A program made the position numbers and the translations under genes. A model generated the notes under the pieces. The model did not search any database, was not told where the DNA came from, and saw only the letters and a list, made by a program, of their open reading frames with translations. A stretch of DNA of 64,000 nucleotides. Source: CBDUBH01 sp965365345 (lineage in GTDB: Bacteria > Bacteroidota > Ignavibacteria > Ignavibacteriales > SURF-24). The DNA lies in NCBI GenBank assembly GCA_965365345.1, contig CBDUBH010000002.1, forward strand, positions 1 through 64,000, read 5' to 3'. Below, piece by piece: positions 18,216 through 27,532 of this stretch (the first letter of the stretch is position 1; each line of letters starts with the position of its first letter).

Positions 18216-19619
18216 TTATCCGAAATGTCCTTTGCCAAACAAAACTACAAAAATTGTTCTGAACAAAATTTTCATATCCATTCTTAAAGACATATTTTCT
18301 ATGTAAAAAAGATCGTACTTCAATTTTGTTTTTACATCTTCAATTGATTCATCATATTTATGTTTTACCTGCGCCCAGCCGGTAACTCCCGGTTTAACTT
18401 TCAAACGCTTTTTATAAAAAGGAATTTCCTGTGAAAGTTTTTCAACAAAAAACGGTCTTTCGGGACGCGGACCAACCAAACTCATTTCACCTTTAAGAAC
18501 ATTTATCATTTGCGGAATTTCATCAATGCGAACTTTTCTTATGAACTTACCGACTTTTGTAATTCTCGGATCATCTTTTTGCGACCAAACCGGACCGGAA
18601 GCTTTTTCTGCATCGTTACGCATTGAACGGAATTTGTACATGTCGAATTCTTTTCCGTCCTGCCCCGATCTTTTTTGTTTGTACAATACCGGTCCATCAC
18701 TTTCGAGTTTGATTAAAATAGAAGTTACCAAAGTCACCGGAATTGTAACAACTAAAATAATCAAAGAAACTAAAATATCCATTATGCGTTTAGCTTTTTT
18801 TTCCCATTCGGGCATAAGCTGCGGCATAATATCAATTAAAGGAAAGCCGTAAATTTGTGTTGTACGCGCCTGTCCGCTAATTATTTCATAAAGATTTGGA
18901 ACGATCTTCATCCCGATATTTATATTATCACATTTCGATATTACTTCAATAAAAACATCTTCATGATGATCTTTTAATGCAATTATAATTTCTTTGGCTT
19001 TTGTTTTTTCGATTACTTCGCGAACATTATGATAAGTATCAATTACTTTAACGCCTTTATATTCTTTCCCGATATTTTCTTCATGAACTGCAAGATAGCC
19101 AGAAATATCCAATCCTAATGCGCGCGCCTGATCAATTGAATCATGAACATCATTTGCAGTTTCATTAAACCCTATTATCAAAGCTCCCCTTCTGCCAAAT
19201 CCTTTTATCAGCATTTCCCTTTGGATAAATCTGATAACCAATCTGCCGGAGCCTACAAGCAAAAGGAATAATCCCCAATAATAAAGGATCAAAAATCTGT
19301 TTGCATCCGGAATATTTTGCGAAGCATCATCGAAAAATATCAAAAAGAAAAGAACGAAAATTCCAACGAAAGATGCTTTGAACAAAGTTGAAATTTCATC
19401 AAAACGCGATGCGGCAAACCAGCTGCGGTACATTCCTACAAACATAAAAATAATGAACCAGTAAAAATAAACCGCTAGCATTGGAATAAGAAATTCAGGA
19501 CGATAGATTGCACTGAACCATCCTGTTTCAACGCGGAATTGATAAAACAAAACCCACGCAAGGTTTATGGTTATGAAGTCAACTAAAAGGACTAAAAATG
19601 TTTCAACTTTTTTTGGCAT
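18216..19619 (-). CDS. Polyprenyl-phosphate sugar-1-phosphate transferase (WcaJ/WbaP type)
   Basis: A 467-residue inner-membrane initiating enzyme that moves a hexose-1-phosphate from a nucleotide sugar to undecaprenyl phosphate, starting each repeat unit. It has N-terminal membrane segments, a Rossmann-like middle (RRGALIIGFNETAND, about 143-157) and an intact catalytic domain: GPVLYKQKRSG (309-319), YKFRSM (328-333), DEIPQMINVLKGEMSLVGPRP (from 366), VKPGVTGWAQV. It overlaps the upstream GT4 gene by 17 bp. This is the functional counterpart of the degenerate domain in the fusion at 14280-16268. Whether it uses glucose, galactose or an amino sugar is not visible. Confidence 0.92.
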   Translation of the reverse strand: MPKKVETFLVLLVDFITINLAWVLFYQFRVETGWFSAIYRPEFLIPMLAVYFYWFIIFMFVGMYRSWFAASRFDEISTLFKASFVGIFVLFFLIFFDDASQNIPDANRFLILYYWGLFLLLVGSGRLVIRFIQREMLIKGFGRRGALIIGFNETANDVHDSIDQARALGLDISGYLAVHEENIGKEYKGVKVIDTYHNVREVIEKTKAKEIIIALKDHHEDVFIEVISKCDNINIGMKIVPNLYEIISGQARTTQIYGFPLIDIMPQLMPEWEKKAKRIMDILVSLIILVVTIPVTLVTSILIKLESDGPVLYKQKRSGQDGKEFDMYKFRSMRNDAEKASGPVWSQKDDPRITKVGKFIRKVRIDEIPQMINVLKGEMSLVGPRPERPFFVEKLSQEIPFYKKRLKVKPGVTGWAQVKHKYDESIEDVKTKLKYDLFYIENMSLRMDMKILFRTIFVVLFGKGHFG

Positions 19620-20787
19620 TTTCTACTAATTTGCAAATAGATTCGTTTAATAAATTTCCAATTTTTTCCCAGCTGTAACTTTCATTTACAAGCGAAAAAC
19701 CTTTTTCAGCGAGTGAATTATTTTTTTCACTATTTGAAAGTAATTCGATTATTTTTTTTGAATAATCTACCGCAGATTCAGCCACAGCCAAATGTTTATG
19801 TTCTTGTGCATTCAATCCTTTTCGAACTAATTCTGAAGTTACGGCAGGCAGTTTCATTGCCATCGCTTCAAGAATTTTATTTTGCATTCCAGAACCGATT
19901 TGCATTGGTGCGACGAAAACTTTAGATTTAGCGTAATATTCCCTGATATCTTCAACCCAGCCGGTTATAATTATGTTTTCATTTCTATATTTTAGAAATT
20001 CTTTAGCTGGAGATGCACCTACCAAAGCTACTTTTACATTCGGAATAACTTTCTTTACTAATGGCAAAATTTCTTCAATCAGAAATTTTATCGCTTTAAC
20101 ATTTGGGAGATAACTTAAATTTCCGGTAAATAAAATATCAAATTCTTTATTAACATTTTTGAATTTTTCCCAATTGAAATAATCGAGGTCAACTCCATTA
20201 GGAATTACAATTAAATTTTCATTTTGCAAAGAAGTTTTGTCTTGTTGGGAAATGATTAATTGTTGATCGAAATTTTTAGCAATTTCAATTTCGTACCGTT
20301 TAACTCTATTATACTCAACTTTTAAAATAGGTTTAAGAAATAGATTATCTACCTTTACCCTTCTTTCTAATCCTTTTGATAAAGCATCTACATAATCAAG
20401 AATTTTTAATTGTCTGAAATCTTTCCCGTATTCTGAAGTTCTAATCAATTGACAGAAAATTAAATCAGGATTTTCTTTATCAACCGATTTCTGAATTTCA
20501 TTTTTTATTTTTTCTGAAAAGAAATAACTTACTTGAAAAGGTAGTTTATCAAAAATTGAATTTGTTAAATTTTTTATAATATCCAGTTTACCTAATTTTT
20601 TTAGATATACTTTTGTGCAAAATGTTTCAAGATATAAAAGATCTTTTTGATTTACATCTTCTTCATTTAATGAAAATAAAATCACATCATGATATTTGCT
20701 GAGTAACCTGATTTGATGAAACGCGCGAAGTTTATCACCTTTATCAATCGGATACGGAAATCGTGGTGTAATGTAGAATATTTTCAT
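19603..20787 (-). CDS. Glycosyltransferase family 4 (GT-B)
   Basis: A 394-residue GT-B glycosyltransferase. The N-terminal FYITPRFPYPIDKGDKLR resembles the family found with exopolysaccharide and PEP-CTERM loci. The C-terminal donor domain has ILFTGNLSYLPNVKAIKF, VALVGASPA, ITGWVEDIREYYAKSKVFVAP and the E-x7-E-like SGMQNKILEAMAMKLP. It would add a sugar to the lipid-linked repeat on the cytoplasmic side. The end overlaps the WcaJ gene by 17 bp, so the two are translated from one mRNA. Confidence 0.88.
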   Translation of the reverse strand: MKIFYITPRFPYPIDKGDKLRAFHQIRLLSKYHDVILFSLNEEDVNQKDLLYLETFCTKVYLKKLGKLDIIKNLTNSIFDKLPFQVSYFFSEKIKNEIQKSVDKENPDLIFCQLIRTSEYGKDFRQLKILDYVDALSKGLERRVKVDNLFLKPILKVEYNRVKRYEIEIAKNFDQQLIISQQDKTSLQNENLIVIPNGVDLDYFNWEKFKNVNKEFDILFTGNLSYLPNVKAIKFLIEEILPLVKKVIPNVKVALVGASPAKEFLKYRNENIIITGWVEDIREYYAKSKVFVAPMQIGSGMQNKILEAMAMKLPAVTSELVRKGLNAQEHKHLAVAESAVDYSKKIIELLSNSEKNNSLAEKGFSLVNESYSWEKIGNLLNESICKLVENAKKS

Positions 20788-20834
20788 TGACGAATTAAAG
20801 TATGGCTAAATAATCTTGTAATATTTTAAAATTC

Positions 20835-21725
20835 TTAAGCAATTAAACCGTGCCAAATCCCTTTTATTAAATTTTTAATTTTTATAGATTTTATTTGTTT
20901 TTTATCATCAGTCTTTAAAACTATAGATATTTTTGTTGCGGCATTGATTAAAGAAAAAATCACAACGTAAAAATAATAAATTTTATTGAATGATTTAAAT
21001 AACTTTAATCTGTTTCTTGTGTAGTAATAAAGATAAAGAGCTGAATAGCTTTTTCCCCTCAATCCGCCACCGCTGTCATGGAAAACAGATGTTTCGGAAG
21101 TATAAATCATTTTAAAATATTTTTTTATGCGAAACGAATATTCCAAGTCTTCAAAGTACATGAAAAAATCTTCCCGCATTAAACCGATTTTTTGAATAAC
21201 TTCTTTTTTTATCAAAAAAATCATACCGGGAACAAACTCAATTTCTCTAATTTCCAAGTTATTATCATTTTGATTTCCAATTTTCAAATTTTCACCCGTA
21301 CAAAGAATTTTATTAAATCTTCCTCCTGCAGCGTTTATTATATTCGGGGAATCTTTATATAATACCTTGCAGGTAACCACTCCTGTTTTATCCGATTTTT
21401 TTAATTCCTCAGACAAAACTTTTACTGTATTATTATTTACTATAACATCATTATTTGAAATCAGAAAATATTTATATCCATCATTTAAAGCTATGTTTAT
21501 TCCGAAATTATTTCCCGCGGCATATCCATTATTTTCTTTTAGCTGAAAAAATTTGATTTGATTAAATGATTTGTAAAGTTCTCTTGATTCTTGCTCGCTT
21601 GAATTATTATCAACCAAGTAGATTGAATTAGGCAAAATTCCTGCTTTTAAAAATGACAAAATGCATTTTACGGTTTTTTTTGCATCATTGAAATTAAGGA
21701 TAATTACTGCTATCTCTTCAAACAT
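20835..21725 (-). CDS. Glycosyltransferase family 2
   Basis: A 296-residue GT2 of the rhamnosyl/galactofuranosyl-transferase-like group. The fold marks are AVIILNFNDAKKTVKCILSF, YLVDNNSSEQES, NNGYAAGNNFGINIAL, ISNNDVIVNNNT (metal-binding DxD replaced by NND), EFVPGMIFLIKKEV and the MYFEDLEYSFRIKK acid motif. First of three consecutive GT2 genes in a very AT-rich segment; 4 bp separate its start from the stop of the next. Acceptor and donor are unknown. Confidence 0.9.
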   Translation of the reverse strand: MFEEIAVIILNFNDAKKTVKCILSFLKAGILPNSIYLVDNNSSEQESRELYKSFNQIKFFQLKENNGYAAGNNFGINIALNDGYKYFLISNNDVIVNNNTVKVLSEELKKSDKTGVVTCKVLYKDSPNIINAAGGRFNKILCTGENLKIGNQNDNNLEIREIEFVPGMIFLIKKEVIQKIGLMREDFFMYFEDLEYSFRIKKYFKMIYTSETSVFHDSGGGLRGKSYSALYLYYYTRNRLKLFKSFNKIYYFYVVIFSLINAATKISIVLKTDDKKQIKSIKIKNLIKGIWHGLIA

Positions 21726-21729
21726 ACTT

Positions 21730-22629
21730 TTACTTTTTTATTACTCCGAAATAACCGCGACGAAAATCTTTAATTGCTTTTAGAGAAAAATCAAAATATT
21801 CTTTTTTTGTAAAGAGCCAAAATAACATTTTTGTAAAAATTACTATATTAAAATAATAATCGGCAAATTTAATGAAACGTTTTTTAATTAATAGTTTTCT
21901 GTTTCTAACAGAATAATATAACATATTTAAACTGAGGGAATTTTCGCCGTTGCATTTATGAAAAATTTCAGCATCGGGAACAAATAACATTTTTTTATTT
22001 AAATTATTTATTCTAGCACTTAATTCAATATCTTCCAAATAAAGGAAAAAAGATTCGTCCCACATTCCAATTTCTTCAAATTCATCTGTTTTTACACAAA
22101 TAAAACATCCGGAAATAAAATTTACATATTGCTTTTTTAATTTGTATGAAATAGATTTTATATTTTGATTATAATAATTATGAACTGCAAGTCCACGCGA
22201 ATAGATTAATTTTCCTCCAGCATACCAAATTTTTTCTTTTTGGGGGTAATATAAAATCAATCCAGTTCCAGCAATTGCATTATTATCTCTAATTATTTCA
22301 TTTATTAAGATTTCAATACTGTTTTTTTTCAGAATTGTATCATTATTCAAAAAAACTACAAATTCAGGATTGTATTTTTTTGAATGTAAAAATCCGAAAT
22401 TATTTCCACCGGAAAACCCTAAGTTTTCAGATGTTTCAATTATTTCTAATTGATTATAAAATAACCTTAATTTTTCTATTGAATCATTTTGGGAATAATT
22501 ATCCACAACTAATATATTTCGAATATCGATGCCTACATTAAGTAAAGAATGGATACATTCAGAAGTATCTTTCCAGTTTTTGTAATTTATTAAAATGATT
22601 ATAAAATTCATTTTATTCGTATTTCCCAA
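21730..22629 (-). CDS. Glycosyltransferase family 2
   Basis: A 299-residue GT2: IIILINYKNWKDTSECIHSL, LVVDNYSQNDSIEKL, NLGFSGGNNFGF, VVFLNNDTI, FISGCFICVKTDEF and LYLEDIELSARIN. It is related to the enzyme at 20835-21725 in plan but clearly different in sequence, so it probably makes a different linkage. Its 5' end overlaps the upstream GT2 gene by 17 bp. Like its neighbours it is rich in Lys, Asn and Ile codons ending in A or T. Confidence 0.9.
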   Translation of the reverse strand: MGNTNKMNFIIILINYKNWKDTSECIHSLLNVGIDIRNILVVDNYSQNDSIEKLRLFYNQLEIIETSENLGFSGGNNFGFLHSKKYNPEFVVFLNNDTILKKNSIEILINEIIRDNNAIAGTGLILYYPQKEKIWYAGGKLIYSRGLAVHNYYNQNIKSISYKLKKQYVNFISGCFICVKTDEFEEIGMWDESFFLYLEDIELSARINNLNKKMLFVPDAEIFHKCNGENSLSLNMLYYSVRNRKLLIKKRFIKFADYYFNIVIFTKMLFWLFTKKEYFDFSLKAIKDFRRGYFGVIKK

Positions 22630-23449
22630 ATTTATTTCGGATAAAATAAATAACTCCCCTTAAAGACATTTTTATTTTTTCTTTTTTTGATTTTTCATAT
22701 AATATAATTTTTAAAATTTCTTTTATCCAAATTAGAATATCATTAAGAACGTAATTCGGATATTTAAGAAAATACTTTTTATAAACAAACAATCTATTTC
22801 TAGAACGATAAAATAATCTTAAAGGAGGATGATTAGTTGGATAGACTTTTTGGAATAAGAAATTTGATGGAATTGCCGATCCTAATTCATGTAATAATTC
22901 AGCAGAGTTCACTTGAATCACTTCATAATTTTTCGATTTTAATCTTAAACAATATTCATTATCAACATAATCAATAAAAAATTCATTTAGGAACTTTCCA
23001 ACTTCCCTGTAAACATCTATTTTTAATATACTACCACTTGTCATAGCAACATCTATTCTTGAAAATTGATTTTTGTTTTCTTTCAAATGTTGGTTATTTT
23101 TATGAATAATTAAAGGTGAAACTAATGCAACATTTTTATTGTAATTGAATCCGTTCATTAGTTTTTCAACAAAATTTTCATTTGCGAATGAATCTTGATC
23201 CATCATCAATAAATATTTATAATTTTCTTTTATAGCAAACTCCGCCGCCAGATTTAAAGCGTAGGCGATTCCCAGATTTTGATTATTTTTTATATAAATA
23301 ATTTTTGAATTATTAAATTTATAACTTTTTACCTCTGGAGTATTGTCAATTACATATAATTTTTCGATCTGATTCAAATAAGAATTAATATTATGGGAAA
23401 CATTTGCCGGTGGATAATATAAAACAGTTACAGCTGCAATATTAAGCAT
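22613..23449 (-). CDS. Glycosyltransferase family 2, rhamnosyltransferase-like
   Basis: A 278-residue GT2. The start, AAVTVLYYPPANVSHNINSY with KLYVIDNTPE, and MMDQDSF (the DQD metal site) resemble the RfbF/WbbL-type rhamnosyltransferases. FIDYVDNEYCLRLKSKNYEV and the HELGSAIPSNFLF-like segment support this. The donor sugar dTDP-rhamnose is only inferred; no rml genes are in the window. It overlaps the flippase gene upstream by 8 bp and the next GT2 by 17 bp. Confidence 0.88.
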   Translation of the reverse strand: MLNIAAVTVLYYPPANVSHNINSYLNQIEKLYVIDNTPEVKSYKFNNSKIIYIKNNQNLGIAYALNLAAEFAIKENYKYLLMMDQDSFANENFVEKLMNGFNYNKNVALVSPLIIHKNNQHLKENKNQFSRIDVAMTSGSILKIDVYREVGKFLNEFFIDYVDNEYCLRLKSKNYEVIQVNSAELLHELGSAIPSNFLFQKVYPTNHPPLRLFYRSRNRLFVYKKYFLKYPNYVLNDILIWIKEILKIILYEKSKKEKIKMSLRGVIYFIRNKFGKYE

Positions 23450-24941
23450 TAGATTTTATTGGATTAATAATTGGTTTAATTTTGTTTAATATCAATTTCT
23501 TTTCTTCTTGAGTGATTATAAAAAGCCACAATATAATAATTGAAGAAATAATAACTATAAAACTATAGATCATTTTTACAAGCACTCCATTCAATATAAA
23601 GGACAAAATTAAAATTGTTACAAAAAAAGAGAAACCAATCAATATTTTTTTTTTGTTAATTATAGTCTGCAAATTTCTAAATGCAAAAATATTCATTATA
23701 ATTGCATCGAATATTGCTGCTATCATATATACAAAAGCAGCACCATTTATTCCCCAAGCTTTTATTGCAAGCCACATAAATAATAAATAAAAAGGTAGTT
23801 CAAAAAAATTGATTAATGTAGGTAATTTAGGATTCCCTATGCCTTGAAAAAAATTATTGGGTATTGATGATAAGCAATTCATTAAAATACCAACTGCAAA
23901 ACATTGTAATATTAAATAGCTTTTTGTAGCAAAATCGAAACCCAGCCAAATTTGTAAAAATTCTTTAGAAAATAATACTAATAAAAGTACAATTGGAAAT
24001 ACTAAAATAAAGATGAACTTTAAACTTAAAATCATCAGTTTCTTTGTATATAAAGGATTTATTTTAATATTTGAAGAAAACACTGGGAATAATACTCCAC
24101 TAATTGCAGTTGGTAATAATAATATTTTGGAAACAACTTCATAAGGAGTAACATAATAAGCTATTGCAGATGCAGAGATTAAAATTCCAATAAAAAACTT
24201 ATCGGAATACAAAATTATAGGTCCAATGATATTTGCAAAAGTAATCCAAACACTAAAAGTTAAAATAGGTTTAATAACTTGATAATCAAAAGTTATGCTA
24301 ATTAAATTTTTATTTATTTTAATGCAATTTTTAAAATAAATATACCAAATAATTATTCGCAAGATGACTAATAACAATACAACATAGAACAAACTGTCGA
24401 TTAAGACTAAAACTAAGAGTGGAAGTAAAAATGAAAGTATGCCTAAAAGAGAACGTATATAGCTTACAATTTTAAATTTATAATTAGCTTCTAAAAAACC
24501 TCTAAAACCCACAGAAGTTGTTATAAATGGAATTGAAAACAGAAGGAGAATAAAAATTTGCCGACTTTCCTTTTTATAACCGGGTGATATATTTAAAACA
24601 TCTACAATATTATTAATAAAAGGAAGAATTAGGAGAGGTAAAACAATTCCGATCCCTGCCATTAAAATTATTGATGACCAAAAAATCTTCGGAATAGAAT
24701 CAAAATTATTATTTCCAATTTTTTCAGATATTACTTTAGTTAAACCTTTCCCAATTCCGAAATCAAATAAACTAAAATAACCTATAATCATCCAAACAAT
24801 ATTTAGAATTCCAAATCTTTCTACTCCTAAAATTTTTAATAACATAGGAATAATAATTATTGCAAAAACAACCGGTAATAAATATCCCAAAAGATTAAAA
24901 GTACTATTTTTAAGAATCATATTGGAATTTAATTTACTCAT
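23442..24941 (-). CDS. O-unit flippase (Wzx-like)
   Basis: A 499-residue membrane protein with 12-14 hydrophobic segments. The N terminus (NSTFNLLGYLLPVVFAIIII, then MLLKILGVERFGILNIVW) and FDFGIGKGLTKVISEK are characteristic of Wzx-type flippases. It would move the undecaprenyl-linked repeat unit to the periplasmic face. It lies between the putative Wzy polymerase gene and the GT2 genes, overlapping each by 8 bp. That makes it the main flippase of this locus; the one at 10361-11821 is remote. Confidence 0.88.
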   Translation of the reverse strand: MSKLNSNMILKNSTFNLLGYLLPVVFAIIIIPMLLKILGVERFGILNIVWMIIGYFSLFDFGIGKGLTKVISEKIGNNNFDSIPKIFWSSIILMAGIGIVLPLLILPFINNIVDVLNISPGYKKESRQIFILLLFSIPFITTSVGFRGFLEANYKFKIVSYIRSLLGILSFLLPLLVLVLIDSLFYVVLLLVILRIIIWYIYFKNCIKINKNLISITFDYQVIKPILTFSVWITFANIIGPIILYSDKFFIGILISASAIAYYVTPYEVVSKILLLPTAISGVLFPVFSSNIKINPLYTKKLMILSLKFIFILVFPIVLLLVLFSKEFLQIWLGFDFATKSYLILQCFAVGILMNCLSSIPNNFFQGIGNPKLPTLINFFELPFYLLFMWLAIKAWGINGAAFVYMIAAIFDAIIMNIFAFRNLQTIINKKKILIGFSFFVTILILSFILNGVLVKMIYSFIVIISSIIILWLFIITQEEKKLILNKIKPIINPIKSNA

Positions 24942-26268
24942 TACTTTTTAACTTTAACAGACCCTTTGAATTTAATAAGGCTATCTTCTCAATTATTGGA
25001 ATTGAAATTAAAATTATAAACAAGCTTGTAAAAAACCATACGAGTCTAGTTAACATAACAAGAAATGAAAACCCAATTATCAAATAAAAGAAAACTAATA
25101 TGGCAAAAATTATGAGACTTTTTGTTTGATAAAACTTAATCCAAAGTAACGTAATAATTAGTCCTAATAAAAAAGGGACTAAAACAACACCGGTTATTCC
25201 AAAATCAGCATGTAACTCTCTTAAATATGTCGCTGTATTTGTCCACATAGGTATATAATAACCTTTTTGAAAATTAGGAGGCCGTTCTGCTAAACCAAAT
25301 TTTGAAAGAATCCCATAAACAGGCATAAAAGTATGTTGTCCTATTTTCGTATCTTCTCCTTCTGAGCTTAAATATTTGCTTAATACACCAACATCACTAC
25401 TCAAATATAAATATAAAGAAGGCGATAATATTAAATTATCTTCTAGCTGTTTTAAAGATCTACTAGTACCAGTATAATTTTCAAAAGATCCTCTAGTAAC
25501 TTTTATAAGTGAAATACTTGTGATAAAAAGTATTAAAAGAATTGAAGTATAAATCAAAGCATTAGTCTTTTTAAAAGTAAAATTTCTATTGCCTGATAGT
25601 AAATGCCTAAAAAGAAAAAATGAAAACGCAAATTCTAAAATCGCGAATAGCATTCCTGCACGACCTACCATTGCCAATTCTTTTAGGATAACAATAATAA
25701 TTGGGATAAAAGAAAGAATTGTAAACTTTCTATTGTAAGCAGTATATATACCTGAAAAAAAAACTGCAACATAACCAACAGCAAATAAATGAGGTATTAT
25801 TCCCTTAATTTCCGCATTTTGATTCATCCGATATATCTTATTGGCATTAAGGAAAACACTTGGAATACTCCCAAATTTTTCAATTAAAACTAACCAATTT
25901 TGTATTGCTGAATAAAAACCTAGAATGCAAAAAATAATAAGGAATATTTTTAAGGTTCGACCATTATCTATAAATATGGGAAGAGAAACATTTTCGTTTA
26001 AGTAAGAAGTTAAGGGTTTGTTACTTTTATAATTATTTATACTAACAATTGTAAGAATTCCTAGTAAGTAACATAAATACGCAATAATAACTATAAACCA
26101 TGTTAAAGGTGTAATATCAACATATGGAAGCAATTTAAGTTCATATAAAAATACTAACCAACCCCAAATAAAAGAATAAATCGTAAGATGATTCACCCAT
26201 TTTTTGAATATCACTTTTCCAAGGAATATTCCTATACTCGCAAAAAATACAGTTAAAACAAGAGACAT
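24934..26268 (-). CDS. Polysaccharide repeat-unit polymerase (Wzy/O-antigen polymerase-like)
   Basis: A 444-residue protein with about 11 membrane segments and one long non-membrane loop near residues 255-350 (TRGSFENYTGTSRSLKQLED to REL-HADFG). This is the usual shape of oligosaccharide repeat-unit polymerases. Such proteins are poorly conserved, so the call rests on topology and on its place between the chain-length gene and the flippase. It would join repeat units on the periplasmic side. No clear ribosome site; its start is 5 bp from the Wzz stop. Confidence 0.75.
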   Translation of the reverse strand: MSLVLTVFFASIGIFLGKVIFKKWVNHLTIYSFIWGWLVFLYELKLLPYVDITPLTWFIVIIAYLCYLLGILTIVSINNYKSNKPLTSYLNENVSLPIFIDNGRTLKIFLIIFCILGFYSAIQNWLVLIEKFGSIPSVFLNANKIYRMNQNAEIKGIIPHLFAVGYVAVFFSGIYTAYNRKFTILSFIPIIIVILKELAMVGRAGMLFAILEFAFSFFLFRHLLSGNRNFTFKKTNALIYTSILLILFITSISLIKVTRGSFENYTGTSRSLKQLEDNLILSPSLYLYLSSDVGVLSKYLSSEGEDTKIGQHTFMPVYGILSKFGLAERPPNFQKGYYIPMWTNTATYLRELHADFGITGVVLVPFLLGLIITLLWIKFYQTKSLIIFAILVFFYLIIGFSFLVMLTRLVWFFTSLFIILISIPIIEKIALLNSKGLLKLKSNE

Positions 26269-26273
26269 AATTA

Positions 26274-27518
26274 CTAACTAATTCTATATAGTTTTTTCGT
26301 TGCCATACTAAAATTAAATAGCTTCGTGCTTAACTTACTTTTCGAATCAGTAAATTTTGAAAAACTTTCAATAAAGAAAACAAATGGTATAAAGAAGAAT
26401 AAAGCCAAGAAAAATAATCCTAAAATTATAACAGCTTTTTTGGGTCCATATTTTAATTGGGGAGGAACAGCATTATCAATAACTACAACAGTTGGAATAC
26501 TTTTTTGTTCTTCAACTTTTGCTTGCTCGTACATTGGCATGAGAATTTCTAAAATAGCTTGCTGTACTTCCACTTCTCTAAAACTTCTCAAATATTCAAT
26601 TGCAATATCAGGCATTTTATTAAATGCAAATAAAACATTTGAATTTTCACTTAATTTGGTTGAGTTTTTTAATTCATCAACTTTATTTCTTAACAACTTT
26701 ATTTCTTGTTGAATTCCCATGTATTGAGGAGATTTTTCACCAAATTGACCTTTAATAAAAAAAGACTCCATTTCTTTCTTTATCAACTGTGTTTCAATTT
26801 CAGCAGCAGCCTTGACGGTAACTTCTAATTGTTCCGGTACTGCAACAATTCCATATTTTTTTTGAAATGCATATAATTTTTCTTCTGCATCCTTTAAGGA
26901 TTCCAAATTTTTAGTATATCTTTTTTCAATAAAAAGTCTATTATTTTTAGCTCGCTCAGTATTAAACTTTATATTAGAACTATCAACCATTTTAATTAAA
27001 TAATTAGCAATATTTGCACTTAAAACAGGATCTTTTGTAATTACATTAAAATCCAACATACCATATTCATTTGGCTCCCCATAAATATCTTTTCGAATGT
27101 TTCGTAAAGCTAAATCCATATTTCTATCTTTAATTTCATAATAATCCATTAAATTAAATCTCTCAATAATGTGAGTAAGTGCAGACCTACTATTTAAAAT
27201 TCCTAAAATAATATCCTCAGAAGTATTGGAAATACCAAACATTCGTGAGCCCAATGCTGCTATAGATGATTTACCTCCTATCAAACTTGATAGACCGCCT
27301 AAGGGAGATTGATCATCAGCAGGGATCATTATGGTAGCTGTTGCTTTATATGTTTTTGGAATGATAAACGCTATAATAGTACTTAAAACTATTACTATAA
27401 TTAAATTGATTATCAAAAATTTTTTCCAATTATATAAAACATTAAAAATGTCCAACAAACTTTTATCGGAATTTTCTAAAGGGTTATTATAACTGTCAAT
27501 TTTACTTTTTTCTGCCAT
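26274..27518 (-). CDS. Chain-length determinant protein (Wzz/PCP type)
   Basis: A 414-residue polysaccharide co-polymerase. The N-terminal Wzz domain (DIFNVLYNWKKFLIINLIIV, first membrane helix at about 34-54, then PKTYKATATIMIPADD) is followed by a long periplasmic helical region. The second membrane helix near the C terminus is preceded by the proline-rich AVPPQLKYGPKKA. There is no cytoplasmic tyrosine-kinase domain, so it is the short PCP form. It would set glycan length together with Wzy and pass the product to the Wza-like exporter encoded 14 bp upstream. Confidence 0.9.
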   Translation of the reverse strand: MAEKSKIDSYNNPLENSDKSLLDIFNVLYNWKKFLIINLIIVIVLSTIIAFIIPKTYKATATIMIPADDQSPLGGLSSLIGGKSSIAALGSRMFGISNTSEDIILGILNSRSALTHIIERFNLMDYYEIKDRNMDLALRNIRKDIYGEPNEYGMLDFNVITKDPVLSANIANYLIKMVDSSNIKFNTERAKNNRLFIEKRYTKNLESLKDAEEKLYAFQKKYGIVAVPEQLEVTVKAAAEIETQLIKKEMESFFIKGQFGEKSPQYMGIQQEIKLLRNKVDELKNSTKLSENSNVLFAFNKMPDIAIEYLRSFREVEVQQAILEILMPMYEQAKVEEQKSIPTVVVIDNAVPPQLKYGPKKAVIILGLFFLALFFFIPFVFFIESFSKFTDSKSKLSTKLFNFSMATKKLYRIS

Positions 27519-27532
27519 TTTTCTTTTAATTT

